DNA from: an uncultured Actinomycetes bacterium
GTDB lineage: Bacteria > Actinomycetota > Actinomycetes > S36-B12
Reading direction: 5' to 3'
NCBI GenBank assembly: GCA_905181745.1
Contig: CAJIYV010000094.1
Location: forward strand, 1-28,167
DNA: 28,167 bases
A program made the position numbers and the translations under genes. The notes beneath the pieces were generated by a model that saw only the letters and a list, made by a program, of their open reading frames with translations, was not told where the DNA came from and did no database searches. Positions 7,155 to 15,360 of the stretch are shown piece after piece. Position 1 is the stretch's first letter. Each line of letters opens with the position of its first letter.

Positions 7155-8042
7155 CTCAGCCAATTGGCCCACAAGTTTATCTGGGATTGAAAATTCCCAC
7201 AAGATTTCCGCACCGGTCCTTGGGAGCTCAACAAAACCATTTCGGGCAAGAGCTTTTTGACTAGGAATATTGAGTGGATCAGTTTTGGCGCATAGTTGCG
7301 TTACTCCCCTTGCGTGCGCGATTTCTATGAGACCTGCGATCGCCTCAGTGCCGAGCCCTTTTAAGCGCTCGCTATCGACCAACTCGTAACCGATCTCCAT
7401 TGCAAGAGTGCCATCGCTAATGTGCTCGCCCCTAAAGCCAATGCTGCCGATTGCGAGTCCAGTTGATCGTGATCGCAATGCAAAATACATGGGAACTTCT
7501 TGCGGAGAATCAAGCTGGGCATTTAACGAAAGGTTCGCAATCATGGTGTCGCCTTTGGTGGGGTAGTCGTTGACCCAGGTCTTACCCTGACGATTGTTAA
7601 AGGCGATATCTTCTAGTTCATAATTAAAATCAATAAAGTCCAAGCGACTTGTCTGGTGAAGTGGTTCAACGACTTGGATACCCGCTTCGCGCCACTTGTC
7701 TACTGCAGCGTCCGCGTCATGTGAAGCGACGAGAATGAAGTCGGTGTCAAATGTGCTCACAACAAAGATACCAAGGTGTGCGTCGGCGAGGACTTGTGAG
7801 ATTTGGGCGACGATCCCGGTAAGTGTGAACTCCATGGTTCCGGCCACTCGAAACGCGCACCAATTATCCGAGCGCTCGATGACGCCGACTTTTGGTGCCT
7901 CACTAGTAACGCAGGCCAAAGAAAGTTCATCGTAGGTTTTAGTAATCGACCAGAAGTCCGTATTCCTGGGAATTGCAGGATTCGGACCCTGTGGGTCGAG
8001 TGCGAGGACCGAGTGGGCGCGGAGCTGGCGGATCAAAAGCAT
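7152..8042 (-). CDS. ACT-domain/GNAT acetyltransferase fusion protein
   Basis: This is a 296-residue two-domain protein. Residues about 30-126 form a CASTOR-like ACT module (SITKTYDELSLAC, WCAFRVAGTMEFTLTGIVA, ISQVLADAHLGIFVVSTFDTDFILV), the type that senses amino acids. Residues about 140-286 are a GNAT N-acetyltransferase of the RimJ/RimL type, with the acetyl-CoA loop RLKGLGTEAI (227-236) and NIPSQKALARNGF (258-270). The ATG at 8042 is 5 nt after a strong -10 (TACAAT). It is followed immediately by the PLP cysteine-synthase-like gene. An amino-acid-gated acetyltransferase is a reasonable inference, but the ligand and acceptor are unknown. The domain boundary shows no frameshift, so the fusion is real in this reading. 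Confidence 0.8.
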   Translation of the reverse strand: MLLIRQLRAHSVLALDPQGPNPAIPRNTDFWSITKTYDELSLACVTSEAPKVGVIERSDNWCAFRVAGTMEFTLTGIVAQISQVLADAHLGIFVVSTFDTDFILVASHDADAAVDKWREAGIQVVEPLHQTSRLDFIDFNYELEDIAFNNRQGKTWVNDYPTKGDTMIANLSLNAQLDSPQEVPMYFALRSRSTGLAIGSIGFRGEHISDGTLAMEIGYELVDSERLKGLGTEAIAGLIEIAHARGVTQLCAKTDPLNIPSQKALARNGFVELPRTGAEILWEFSIPDKLVGQLAE

Positions 8043-8047
8043 GCCGA

Positions 8048-8053
8048 ATTGTA
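8048..8053 (-). promoter_or_regulatory. -10 element of the ACT-GNAT gene
   Basis: TACAAT on the minus strand lies 5 nt before the ATG. It is the closest match to TATAAT among the minus-strand promoters here. Confidence 0.6.
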
Positions 8054-8093
8054 GCGTTTATGACCCATGTGAAATGGAAATGTGATACAGGCC

Positions 8094-8099
8094 TATTCT
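8094..8099 (+). promoter_or_regulatory. -10 element of typA that fixes its start
   Basis: TATTCT, 6 nt (TCGCAG), then GTG at 8106. An alternative in-frame GTG at 8082 would put this element inside the coding region and add 8 residues with no family match. Confidence 0.6.
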
Positions 8100-8105
8100 T
8101 CGCAG

Positions 8106-9965
8106 GTGACTTTACGCTCCGATTTACGCAATGTTGCCATCATTGCCCACGTTGACCATGGCAAAACAACCCTCGTGGATGCCATGCTCTGGCAGTCCGG
8201 TGCATTCCGCGATAACCAAGATGTAAACGAGCGAGTCATGGACTCCATGGATCTTGAGCGCGAAAAAGGGATCACGATTCTGGCCAAAAACACCTCCGTT
8301 CGTTACACCGGCCCATCTGCCCCAGAAGGAATCACCTTCAACATTATTGACACACCGGGTCACGCTGACTTCGGTGGCGAGGTAGAGCGTGGACTGGAAA
8401 TGGTCGACGGCGTGGTTTTGCTTGTCGATGCTTCAGAGGGACCCCTCCCACAAACCAGATTTGTCCTGCGAAAGGCACTCCAGAAAAACCTTCCGGTAGT
8501 GCTTGTTATTAATAAGGTAGACCGGCCAGACTCGCGGATCGCCGAAGTCGTGGACGAAGCCTATGAACTCTTTCTTGACCTTGACGCGAATGAAATTCAA
8601 ATCGACTTTCCCATTGTGTACACCAGCGCGAAAGCGGGTCGTGCTTCGTTGACTCGTACCGCGGACGGTGGGATGCCAGAGGAGGAAGACCTTGAGCCAT
8701 TATTCAAGACTCTCATCGGGGCGGTGCCGGCTCCGACCTACACCGAAGGCGCACCACTGCAGGCGCACGTAACCAACCTTGACGCATCCCCATATTTGGG
8801 TCGCTTAGCCATATGCCGCGTTCATCAGGGCACGATCACCAAGGGCCAGCAGGTTGCCTGGATGCAAGCGGATGGAACGTCCACCCGCATGAAGGTTGTT
8901 GAACTCCTCATGACCGAGGCATTGAGTCGTGTCCCAGCGGAGAGCGCCGGACCAGGCGACATCATCGCGGTCGCTGGTTTCCCCGAAATCACAATTGGTG
9001 ACACATTGGCTGACCCAGAGAATTCCTTTGCTTTGCCCGTGATCACAGTTGATGAACCCTCGATCTCCATGACAATCGGAATTAATACATCACCTGTGGC
9101 CGGTCGTAGTGGGGGAACCAAGTTAACCGCCAACATGGTGAAAGAGCGTTTGCGGGATGAGACGATCGGTAACGTTTCGATTCGAGTGCTTCCCACGGAA
9201 CGCCCGGATACGTGGGAAGTACAAGGCCGTGGCGAACTCCAGCTAGCGATTTTGGTTGAAATGATGAAGCGAGAAGGCTTTGAACTAACCGTGGGTAAAC
9301 CCCAAGTGGTCACCCGAGTCATTGATGGCAAGCTTCACGAACCGGTTGAGCGTCTCTCGGTTGATATCCCCGAGGACTACTTGGGCGTCGTCACACAGCT
9401 GATGGCTCTGCGCAAGGGCCGCATGGAGCAAATGATCAACCACGGGACTGGCTGGGTCCGCATGGACTACCTCGTCCCTGCCCGAGGGTTAATTGGTTTC
9501 CGGACCGAATTCCTCACCGAAACTCGCGGAACCGGACTGCTACACCATGTCTTTGACAATTACGGACCATGGTTTGGTGAATTACGCACCCGCCCAACCG
9601 GCGCACTGGTCGCTGACCGAACCGGACCCACCACGGGATTTGCCCTGGCAAACCTTCAAGAGCGCGGAACCCTGTTTGTTGGGCCAGGCACGGAGGTCTA
9701 CGAAGGCATGGTTGTGGGCGAGAACTCGCGCAGTGATGACATGGATGTTAACCCCACCAAGGAAAAGAAGCTGACCAATATGCGGCAATCTTCGGCAGAC
9801 GTCTTGGTTCCACTCATTCCCCACAAGCAACTCTCACTCGAGCAGGCACTTGAGTTCTGCCGTGAGGACGAATGTGTTGAGGTCGCCCCGGCGGCGGTCC
9901 GGATCCGCAAAGTGACCCTTGACGCTGGCGAGCGCCAACGTTCCGGTCGAAAGACCAAGGCGTAG
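8106..9965 (+). CDS. typA: Translational GTPase TypA/BipA
   Basis: TypA (BipA) is an EF-G-like GTPase that acts on the ribosome in assembly and stress or cold adaptation. From GTG 8106 the protein has 619 residues. G-domain motifs are AHVDHGKTT (G1, 14-22), EREKGITI (G2 area), DTPGHADFGGEVERG (G3), NKVDRPDSR (G4) and SAKAG (G5). A beta-barrel domain 2, the EF-G-like domains III and V (RVLPTERPDTWEVQGRGELQLA; VSIDIPEDYLG-like region) and the TypA-specific C-terminal domain follow, with RGLIGFRTEFLTETRGTG and SRSDDMDVNPTKEKKLTNMR. Length is typical. It converges with the S9 peptidase, with a 31-nt gap. Confidence 0.97.
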   Translation: MTLRSDLRNVAIIAHVDHGKTTLVDAMLWQSGAFRDNQDVNERVMDSMDLEREKGITILAKNTSVRYTGPSAPEGITFNIIDTPGHADFGGEVERGLEMVDGVVLLVDASEGPLPQTRFVLRKALQKNLPVVLVINKVDRPDSRIAEVVDEAYELFLDLDANEIQIDFPIVYTSAKAGRASLTRTADGGMPEEEDLEPLFKTLIGAVPAPTYTEGAPLQAHVTNLDASPYLGRLAICRVHQGTITKGQQVAWMQADGTSTRMKVVELLMTEALSRVPAESAGPGDIIAVAGFPEITIGDTLADPENSFALPVITVDEPSISMTIGINTSPVAGRSGGTKLTANMVKERLRDETIGNVSIRVLPTERPDTWEVQGRGELQLAILVEMMKREGFELTVGKPQVVTRVIDGKLHEPVERLSVDIPEDYLGVVTQLMALRKGRMEQMINHGTGWVRMDYLVPARGLIGFRTEFLTETRGTGLLHHVFDNYGPWFGELRTRPTGALVADRTGPTTGFALANLQERGTLFVGPGTEVYEGMVVGENSRSDDMDVNPTKEKKLTNMRQSSADVLVPLIPHKQLSLEQALEFCREDECVEVAPAAVRIRKVTLDAGERQRSGRKTKA

Positions 9966-9996
9966 TAACTACGACGGTGGACAGGAGTTCTTTTCG

Positions 9997-12090
9997 TCAC
10001 CGCAGGTGTTCGTAAAAAAATTCCAGCTCTGCCATCATTAAATTTTCAGCCACGATCTCTTGTGAGGTCATATGGGTGACACCGGAAAGTGGCATTACCG
10101 AGTGGGTTTTGCCTGCGGACAGCAGTGCTGTTGAAAGTCGAAGTGAATGTGCCACTAGGACGTTGTCGTCGGCGAGACCATGAATAATTAGGAGGGGTCG
10201 CTCTAGTTTGTGGGCCCGGCTTAACAGTGAAGCTTCCTCATAACCTTCGGGGTTTTCAGCGGGTACACCGAGATAGCGTTCGGTGTAAGCAGTGTCATAG
10301 AGCGCCCAGTCGGTGACCGGAGCACCGGCAATACCCACCTGGAAAATGTCTGGTCGTTCAATTGTTGCCAGTGCCGCTAGGTATCCGCCGAATGACCAAC
10401 CATGAATACCCACGCGGGTGAGATCAAGATCAAGGTATGTGGCACCGAGCGTGGTTAATGCGTCCACTTGGTCGTGAACGACTTTTTTCGCCAAGTGGGT
10501 CGCAATGCTGTACTCAAAATCTGGTCCGTGCCCGGGGGTTCCGCGATTATCAGTGACAACCACCGCAAAACCTTGGTTAGCGAGCCATTGATCTGAGCAA
10601 AAAGAGAGACCCGATGCGACTACTCGTGCGTGGTGCGGGCCGCCGTAGGGGGCGCAGATCACTGGGATTTTGGTTCCCCGCTTGTGATTCTCCGGCCAAA
10701 TAATTGCGCTCTTAAGATTGTGTTGACCTGTGGTTGCGACCGTGACGGTGGGAGTTATGACGGGTGATTCCGCATTGTTGGTAAACACATGTTTGGGCGT
10801 ATCAAGATCGTTGACGTTATAAAGCGAGTACGTGGCTTTGGTGTGCTCAAAATCGGTGTGGGCCAATAAGAGGAGATCACCCTTACGCACTCCAGAGTTC
10901 ACAGACTGAACTTTTTCGGGTGCGGAAAGTTGGCCTTTTCCTAGTGAGTAGATGTGTTGGTTGGTGGTCTCACTTTGTCCGGTGTAGGTGATGTCGTCGT
11001 CACACATCAGCACGCCCCCGACTTGAATGCCTTCTGGGCTCACTGCCTCTCCGTCAACACAGAGACGAAATGAGTTGCCGAGCGGGCGGATCTCAATCAG
11101 TTGACCGGCGTCATTGAGCGTGGGTACTCCATGTGCGACCGTGTGCCATGGCTCTTCGTTCCTGATGTAAATTGATGTTGATGCTAATTCGTTCAATCGA
11201 AATATTTCCAGGCTTTTTTGATCCCGAGACAGCACGCTGAAAGTCGCTGCGGAGCCCCGTGGATTCACAGTGACCAGATAGGGATGCGTGTTTTTGTTCC
11301 ATAGGATTTCATTAATGTCACCCGTGAGCGTGACGCGATGTAACGAGACATTCGCGTTGGGTGTTCCTGCAAATGGGTAGCGGTGTTCGCGCGCTGGCGT
11401 GAGCGGATTCGCCGGATCCGGGATCCAGGCGACATCGACCGGGGTCTCATCAACCCGCTCAACAAGTAGGCTCCTAGAGTCCGAAGCCCACCAGTAGCCG
11501 CGGACCCGGTCGAACTCTTCAGCTGCTGCAAAATCGGCGAGTCCCCAAAAGACGTTGTCCTCGGCTTCTGCCGGACCACAAAGACGAGTTTCTTTTAGTG
11601 AGTGAGTGTCAACGGTGAACAGTGACTCGGCGTGAACAAATGCGACCTGGCTCCCATCGGGGCTGAGTCTTGGGTCGATGCATCCGCCACCGGTCTCAAT
11701 GGGCGAAGGGAGTCCAATGGCTTCACCTTTTCGTTGGGGCAAGTTGTGCATGAAGAGTTCCCCGTCGAGGGCATAAGTAATTCTCGTGAATTCTGTGTCA
11801 GTTGAATATGCGGTCACCCCTTGCGTGACTTCTCTCATCCGCTCCCTGCGGGCAAGCTCCTCGTGCGGGATTTTCCCACCTATTGAAAGCGATGCTGATT
11901 CGACCAGGCAGCGTTCAACCCATCCGGAGTCTGTTTTTTCAGCCACCCAAATATCAGTAGTAGGGGTTCGGCCACTGGCTGTCCGTAGGAACAGGATCAG
12001 GTCCCCGCTGGGTTTAATGGAGAAGTTTCGAGGCACTCCCAACCGGAAACTGCGGGTCGCTGCCTTCTGTCGGGGAAATGATTCACTCAT
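9997..12090 (-). CDS. S9 family serine peptidase (dipeptidyl-peptidase IV type)
   Basis: This is a 697-residue prolyl-oligopeptidase-family enzyme. The N-terminal half (about 15-440) has the blade-like repeats of a DPP-IV beta-propeller (SPDGSQVAFVHAESLFTVD, RGYWWASDSRSLLVERVDE). The C-terminal alpha/beta-hydrolase domain carries the triad S566 (GIHGWSFGGYLA), D642 (HGLADDNVLVAHS) and H673 (SGVTHMTSQE). The spacing (76 and 31 residues) matches DPP-IV (78 and 32). No signal peptide is seen, so a cytoplasmic role in peptide turnover is likely. ATG 12090 is chosen because CATGAT lies 6 nt upstream; a longer frame back to 12255 would run through mshB. It is divergent from mshB. Confidence 0.9.
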   Translation of the reverse strand: MSESFPRQKAATRSFRLGVPRNFSIKPSGDLILFLRTASGRTPTTDIWVAEKTDSGWVERCLVESASLSIGGKIPHEELARRERMREVTQGVTAYSTDTEFTRITYALDGELFMHNLPQRKGEAIGLPSPIETGGGCIDPRLSPDGSQVAFVHAESLFTVDTHSLKETRLCGPAEAEDNVFWGLADFAAAEEFDRVRGYWWASDSRSLLVERVDETPVDVAWIPDPANPLTPAREHRYPFAGTPNANVSLHRVTLTGDINEILWNKNTHPYLVTVNPRGSAATFSVLSRDQKSLEIFRLNELASTSIYIRNEEPWHTVAHGVPTLNDAGQLIEIRPLGNSFRLCVDGEAVSPEGIQVGGVLMCDDDITYTGQSETTNQHIYSLGKGQLSAPEKVQSVNSGVRKGDLLLLAHTDFEHTKATYSLYNVNDLDTPKHVFTNNAESPVITPTVTVATTGQHNLKSAIIWPENHKRGTKIPVICAPYGGPHHARVVASGLSFCSDQWLANQGFAVVVTDNRGTPGHGPDFEYSIATHLAKKVVHDQVDALTTLGATYLDLDLTRVGIHGWSFGGYLAALATIERPDIFQVGIAGAPVTDWALYDTAYTERYLGVPAENPEGYEEASLLSRAHKLERPLLIIHGLADDNVLVAHSLRLSTALLSAGKTHSVMPLSGVTHMTSQEIVAENLMMAELEFFYEHLR

Positions 12091-12096
12091 GTGCGA

Positions 12097-12102
12097 ATCA
12101 TG
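12097..12102 (-). promoter_or_regulatory. -10-like element of the S9 peptidase gene
   Basis: CATGAT (minus), 6 nt (TCGCAC), ATG. It is weak at position 1. The facing mshB -10 is only 19 bp away, so the two promoters are almost back to back. Confidence 0.45.
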
Positions 12103-12121
12103 CCCTAGCTCGTGTGGCCGG

Positions 12122-12127
12122 TAAACT
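12122..12127 (+). promoter_or_regulatory. -10 element of mshB, leaderless configuration
   Basis: TAAACT, 6 nt (AGCCCA), then GTG at 12134. Confidence 0.6.
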
Positions 12128-12133
12128 AGCCCA

Positions 12134-13015
12134 GTGACTTCTGATGCGCGACTTTTGATTGTCCATGCCCACCCTGACGACGAGTCAATTGGAACGGGGG
12201 CAACTATGGCGAAATATGTCGCGGAAGGTGCCTCGGTGACCTTAGTGACCTGCACCCTTGGTGAAGAGGGAGAAGTCCTGATCCCCGAGTTAGCACACTT
12301 GGCGGCTGATCACGATGATTTGTTGGGGGAGCATCGGATTACCGAGCTGACCGATGCCATGGCGATCTTGGGTGTTTCTGACTTCCGGTTTTTGGGAGGT
12401 GCCGGTAAATATCGCGACTCCGGCATGATGGGCGTTGAGAGCAACCAGCGCGCGGATTGTTTCTGGCATGCGGACTTGCTGGAAGCCGCCACAGATTTAG
12501 TGACAATTATTCGAGAGGTTCGACCACAAGTTGTCGCCACCTACGACGACTTTGGTGGGTATGGTCACCCCGATCACATCCAGGCGCACCGGGTAACTAC
12601 CTATGCAATTGCGCTAGCCGAGAGCCCAAGCTTTAAGCCGGAACTGGGTGAGACTTGGTCAGTGGCCAAGGTTTATTGGACCGCGTTTCCCAAGAGCAGA
12701 ATTGTGGAAGGAATTACCAAACTCAAAGAGATTGGTGACGAAAGTGAGTTTGCATCGATGGATCCGGATGATATCCCGTTTGCGGTTGACGACTCGGTGA
12801 TCACGACCGTGATTGATGGAGCGGCTTTCACTTCGGCCAAATTCGCGGCACTTACCGCCCACAAAACGCAGGTGACCACTGATAGTGGATTCTTTGCGCT
12901 GTCGAATAACTTGGGCCTTGAAATCTTTAGCGAGGAGCACTTTCGTTTAGTTCGTGGAAAATTGCCTAGTCTGGGTCAGGAAAGCGACCTATTTGAGGGA
13001 CTCAATCTTGCATGA
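12134..13015 (+). CDS. mshB: GlcNAc-Ins deacetylase of mycothiol biosynthesis
   Basis: MshB is the zinc deacetylase that makes GlcN-Ins from GlcNAc-Ins, the second committed step to mycothiol, the low-molecular-weight thiol of actinobacteria. The 293-residue sequence has the LmbE/PIG-L fold signature VHAHPDDESIGTGATM with zinc ligands H13 and D16, plus YGHPDHIQAHRV, where H148 corresponds to H147 of the M. tuberculosis enzyme. TCTLGEEGEVLIPELAHLA and HRITELTDAMAILGV are also typical of MshB rather than of the paralogous Mca amidase. The next gene, a small membrane protein, overlaps its stop by 8 nt, as in the mshB neighbourhood of mycobacteria. The other msh genes are not in the window. Confidence 0.93.
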   Translation: MTSDARLLIVHAHPDDESIGTGATMAKYVAEGASVTLVTCTLGEEGEVLIPELAHLAADHDDLLGEHRITELTDAMAILGVSDFRFLGGAGKYRDSGMMGVESNQRADCFWHADLLEAATDLVTIIREVRPQVVATYDDFGGYGHPDHIQAHRVTTYAIALAESPSFKPELGETWSVAKVYWTAFPKSRIVEGITKLKEIGDESEFASMDPDDIPFAVDDSVITTVIDGAAFTSAKFAALTAHKTQVTTDSGFFALSNNLGLEIFSEEHFRLVRGKLPSLGQESDLFEGLNLA

Positions 13016-13433
13016 ACCAATTCGACGCAGCCTGCTACTCGTGGGATTCGTCATCATGGGATCTGCCATCGGGATTGCCGGCGCTTTCATTCAGGCACAT
13101 CGGTCGATCTTTTCCATTAGTGAGTTTGTAATAGTTCTGCCGTGGGGCACGGCCTTGCTGCTGGTCGCACTTGTGACGGTGACCCGCTTGGCCACCCTCG
13201 CCACAGGGACCCGCTGGGCTGCTTGGCTGTTCTTCACAGGGTGGCTGGCGTCGACAGTTTTTCTGGCGGCGGACTCGCCATCGGGTGATCTGGCAATTAG
13301 TTCAGGAGCCCGTCAAGTGGTGTATCTCTTTGGCGGAATTGTCTTGGGTGCCTCTGCCGCGACACTCCCGGTTGATTTTTTGGCACGAAAGGGAACCCAT
13401 CGACTCCTACGGCCGTCAGTCCTCTCGGAGTAG
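13008..13433 (+). CDS. Small four-helix membrane protein downstream of mshB (DUF6113-like)
   Basis: This is a 141-residue protein of unknown function with hydrophobic segments at about 9-28, 39-60, 70-88 and 103-120. I place the start at the TTG at 13008: GAGGGA (12995-13000) is a good ribosome site 7 nt upstream, the codon overlaps the mshB stop by 8 nt, and the frame before it shows no membrane-protein character. The ATG at 13012 is in a different frame. The position directly after mshB corresponds to Rv1171 and to proteins often named DUF6113, but I assign that name mainly by context. It is probably co-translated with mshB. Confidence 0.7.
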   Translation: MHEPIRRSLLLVGFVIMGSAIGIAGAFIQAHRSIFSISEFVIVLPWGTALLLVALVTVTRLATLATGTRWAAWLFFTGWLASTVFLAADSPSGDLAISSGARQVVYLFGGIVLGASAATLPVDFLARKGTHRLLRPSVLSE

Positions 13434-13439
13434 TAGTGC

Positions 13440-13465
13440 AATTTGGCGGCATGTCGCGTCAAATT
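13440..13465. repeat. Inverted repeat (9-bp arms) after the mshB operon
   Basis: Arms AATTTGGCG (13440-13448) and CGTCAAATT-type (13457-13465) pair over 9 positions with one G-T, leaving an 8-nt loop. There is no T-tract on either side, so it is either a weak terminator for the mshB pair or an operator for vanW. Confidence 0.35.
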
Positions 13466-13486
13466 CATCTGAGGGCAGTGCTTACC

Positions 13487-13504
13487 ATTGAGGCCTAGCC
13501 CAAT
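13487..13504. repeat. Second small inverted repeat upstream of vanW
   Basis: ATTG-A-GGC-CTA-GCC-CAAT folds as a 7-bp hairpin with one bulged A. It lies 46 bp before the vanW start, next to a possible -10 (TACCAT, 13483-13488). Confidence 0.25.
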
Positions 13505-13549
13505 AGGTCGCAAGTAAAACCTTGATGTCAACAGTTGTGGAGATAAGTT

Positions 13550-15355
13550 GTGAGTGAGCATCAGCAGATGCCCGCAATCTCGAAGCGCAATCTCTTGTGG
13601 ATTGGGGGTGGAATCGGGGCTTTGTTCGCCTTTTTCCTGGGCATATACGCCGCGACCAATGACGGGGTACGGCCAGGAACGACCGTCTCTGGTGTGGCGA
13701 TTGGCGGTATGAGTACTGGCCAGGCAGTGGACGTGATCGAGGAGTCCTTGGGCACTGCTTTAAACCGAAAAATTGAAATTTCCGCTGGTGATCAAGTTTT
13801 TAAAGTGCGTCCCCGGGCTGCCGGAATCACCCTTGATGCCGCAGCAACAGTTGAGTCGGCCACTATGCGTGGCTTTAATCCATTTGGTGTGATCTCCGAT
13901 TTAACCGGTTCACTCGAGATTGAACCCGTAATTTTGGTTGATCAGGACTTACTTTCACAATCAGTAGCGTCAATCGCGGACGCTGTCAGCCTGAAACCGA
14001 TTGAACCGAAACTGTCCGTGACCCAAAAAAATATTTCACTCACCCAGGGAAGTGATGGTCTAGAAGTTGATCGCGTGGAGCTGGGCACCCAAATTATCGC
14101 GGCGGCTCCTAAACCCCGATCAATGATTGAAGCGCCGATAAAAGTTATGCCACCGAGAGTTTCTGCAGCGAATGCAATTAACGCAGAGACTTTGGCCAAG
14201 CAAGCGGTTGCCAATCCAGTGAACATTGTGGTCAAAGACGTTCAAGCCGTCATTGACCCAGAAACTATTGCCCAGGCGCTTTCTTTTACTAGTCAGGGCA
14301 ATCAACTTTCGCCGGAACTCAACGGCGCGTTGCTTTACGCATCAATCGCTAATGAACTCAAGCGGGTGGAAACGCCGGGACGTAACGCAAGTTTCAAAAT
14401 TGAAAATGGGAGTCCAGTTGTGGTTCCCTCGGTCGTGGGCGAAGGTGTCTCAGATGCGCAGCTGGCGACTTCGGTGCTGGGGGTCCTCTCCGCCCCTGGA
14501 AGTGATCGAAGTGTTTCTGTCGCGCTGGGAACACGCGATCCTGAGATAACGACCCTAGAGGCACAGCAGCTCGGTATTAATGAGAAGCTTTCGACCTTTA
14601 CTCAAGATTTTGTTTATGCTCCCTACCGTGTTACCAATATTGGACAGGCAGCAAAGTATGTAAACAACACAATCTTGATGCCAGGGGAAACTTTTTCGAT
14701 GAATGACACAATTTATGAGCGCACTGTCGAAAATGGGTACACGGTGGGGACAATTATTGGAGTTGGTGGCATTTTCGAAGAGGCTCTCGGTGGAGGCGTT
14801 TCTGCGGCGACAACGGCAGTGTGGACAGCAGCTTTCTTCGCAGGCATGGAACGAACCGACACTCGAGCTCATTCGCTCTACATTTCCCGTTACCAACCGG
14901 GCTTGGAAGCAACCGTGGCCTGGGGAGTTTTCGACATGAAATTCACAAATAACTTGTCCCGTGCCGTATTGATCAAAACGAAAATGACAAACAGCTCAAT
15001 GAAAGTTACCTTCTGGGGAACTAAGGAGTTCGACTCGATTGAAGCGGAATTTGGGGAGCGGGTCAATGTCAATAAATCTAAGAAAACTGTCAAGAGGAAC
15101 AAGAAATGTGTAGCTCAGTCGGGCATTGAAGGATTCACCATTACCGTTAATCGGGTTTTCATCAAAGATGGGCAAGAAGTGAAACGCGAACCCATGACCA
15201 CGATCTACAGGGCGGGTCCGAATATTGTGTGCAAGAAGAAAAAGAAAGAACCCAAGCCAGAAGTAATCGATCCCTCGGGTGTCAATTCAGATGACGCCGT
15301 ACCCACCCCCGCAGATGCGGAGAGCATTTTTGCAGCAAACAGACCGGAGCTGTGA
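13550..15355 (+). CDS. VanW-domain, peptidoglycan-binding-like envelope protein
   Basis: This is a 601-residue membrane-anchored exported protein. A membrane helix lies at about 14-36. After it come two modules of the YoaR/PG_binding_4 type (about 40-150 and 200-330), then a VanW domain (about 345-480: YRVTNIGQAAKYVNNTILMP, GETFSMND, HSLYISRYQPGLEATVAWG, FDMKFTNN), then a lysine-rich tail ending in an acidic low-complexity stretch. The VanW core usually reads GGGxCQ or GGGxSQ; here it is GGGVSAATT (414-422), so the conserved polar residue after C/S is lost. The function of VanW is unknown in general, with cell-wall association inferred from the fold and domains. The GTG start has GGAG (13539-13542) 7 nt upstream, so this gene has a true leader. 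Confidence 0.85.
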   Translation: MSEHQQMPAISKRNLLWIGGGIGALFAFFLGIYAATNDGVRPGTTVSGVAIGGMSTGQAVDVIEESLGTALNRKIEISAGDQVFKVRPRAAGITLDAAATVESATMRGFNPFGVISDLTGSLEIEPVILVDQDLLSQSVASIADAVSLKPIEPKLSVTQKNISLTQGSDGLEVDRVELGTQIIAAAPKPRSMIEAPIKVMPPRVSAANAINAETLAKQAVANPVNIVVKDVQAVIDPETIAQALSFTSQGNQLSPELNGALLYASIANELKRVETPGRNASFKIENGSPVVVPSVVGEGVSDAQLATSVLGVLSAPGSDRSVSVALGTRDPEITTLEAQQLGINEKLSTFTQDFVYAPYRVTNIGQAAKYVNNTILMPGETFSMNDTIYERTVENGYTVGTIIGVGGIFEEALGGGVSAATTAVWTAAFFAGMERTDTRAHSLYISRYQPGLEATVAWGVFDMKFTNNLSRAVLIKTKMTNSSMKVTFWGTKEFDSIEAEFGERVNVNKSKKTVKRNKKCVAQSGIEGFTITVNRVFIKDGQEVKREPMTTIYRAGPNIVCKKKKKEPKPEVIDPSGVNSDDAVPTPADAESIFAANRPEL

Positions 15356-15360
15356 GAAAA

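Noticed and set aside
8082..8105. Earlier GTG start for typA
   Set aside because: Adds 8 residues without family support and would place the -10 TATTCT inside the gene.
9961..9973. Palindrome CGTAGTAACTACG at the typA stop codon
   Set aside because: Single-base centre, AT-rich stem and no T-tract; not a credible terminator and too short to claim as an operator.
12091..12255. N-terminal extension of the S9 peptidase
   Set aside because: It would run through mshB and its promoter; the -10-like hexamer 6 nt before ATG 12090 fits the shorter form.
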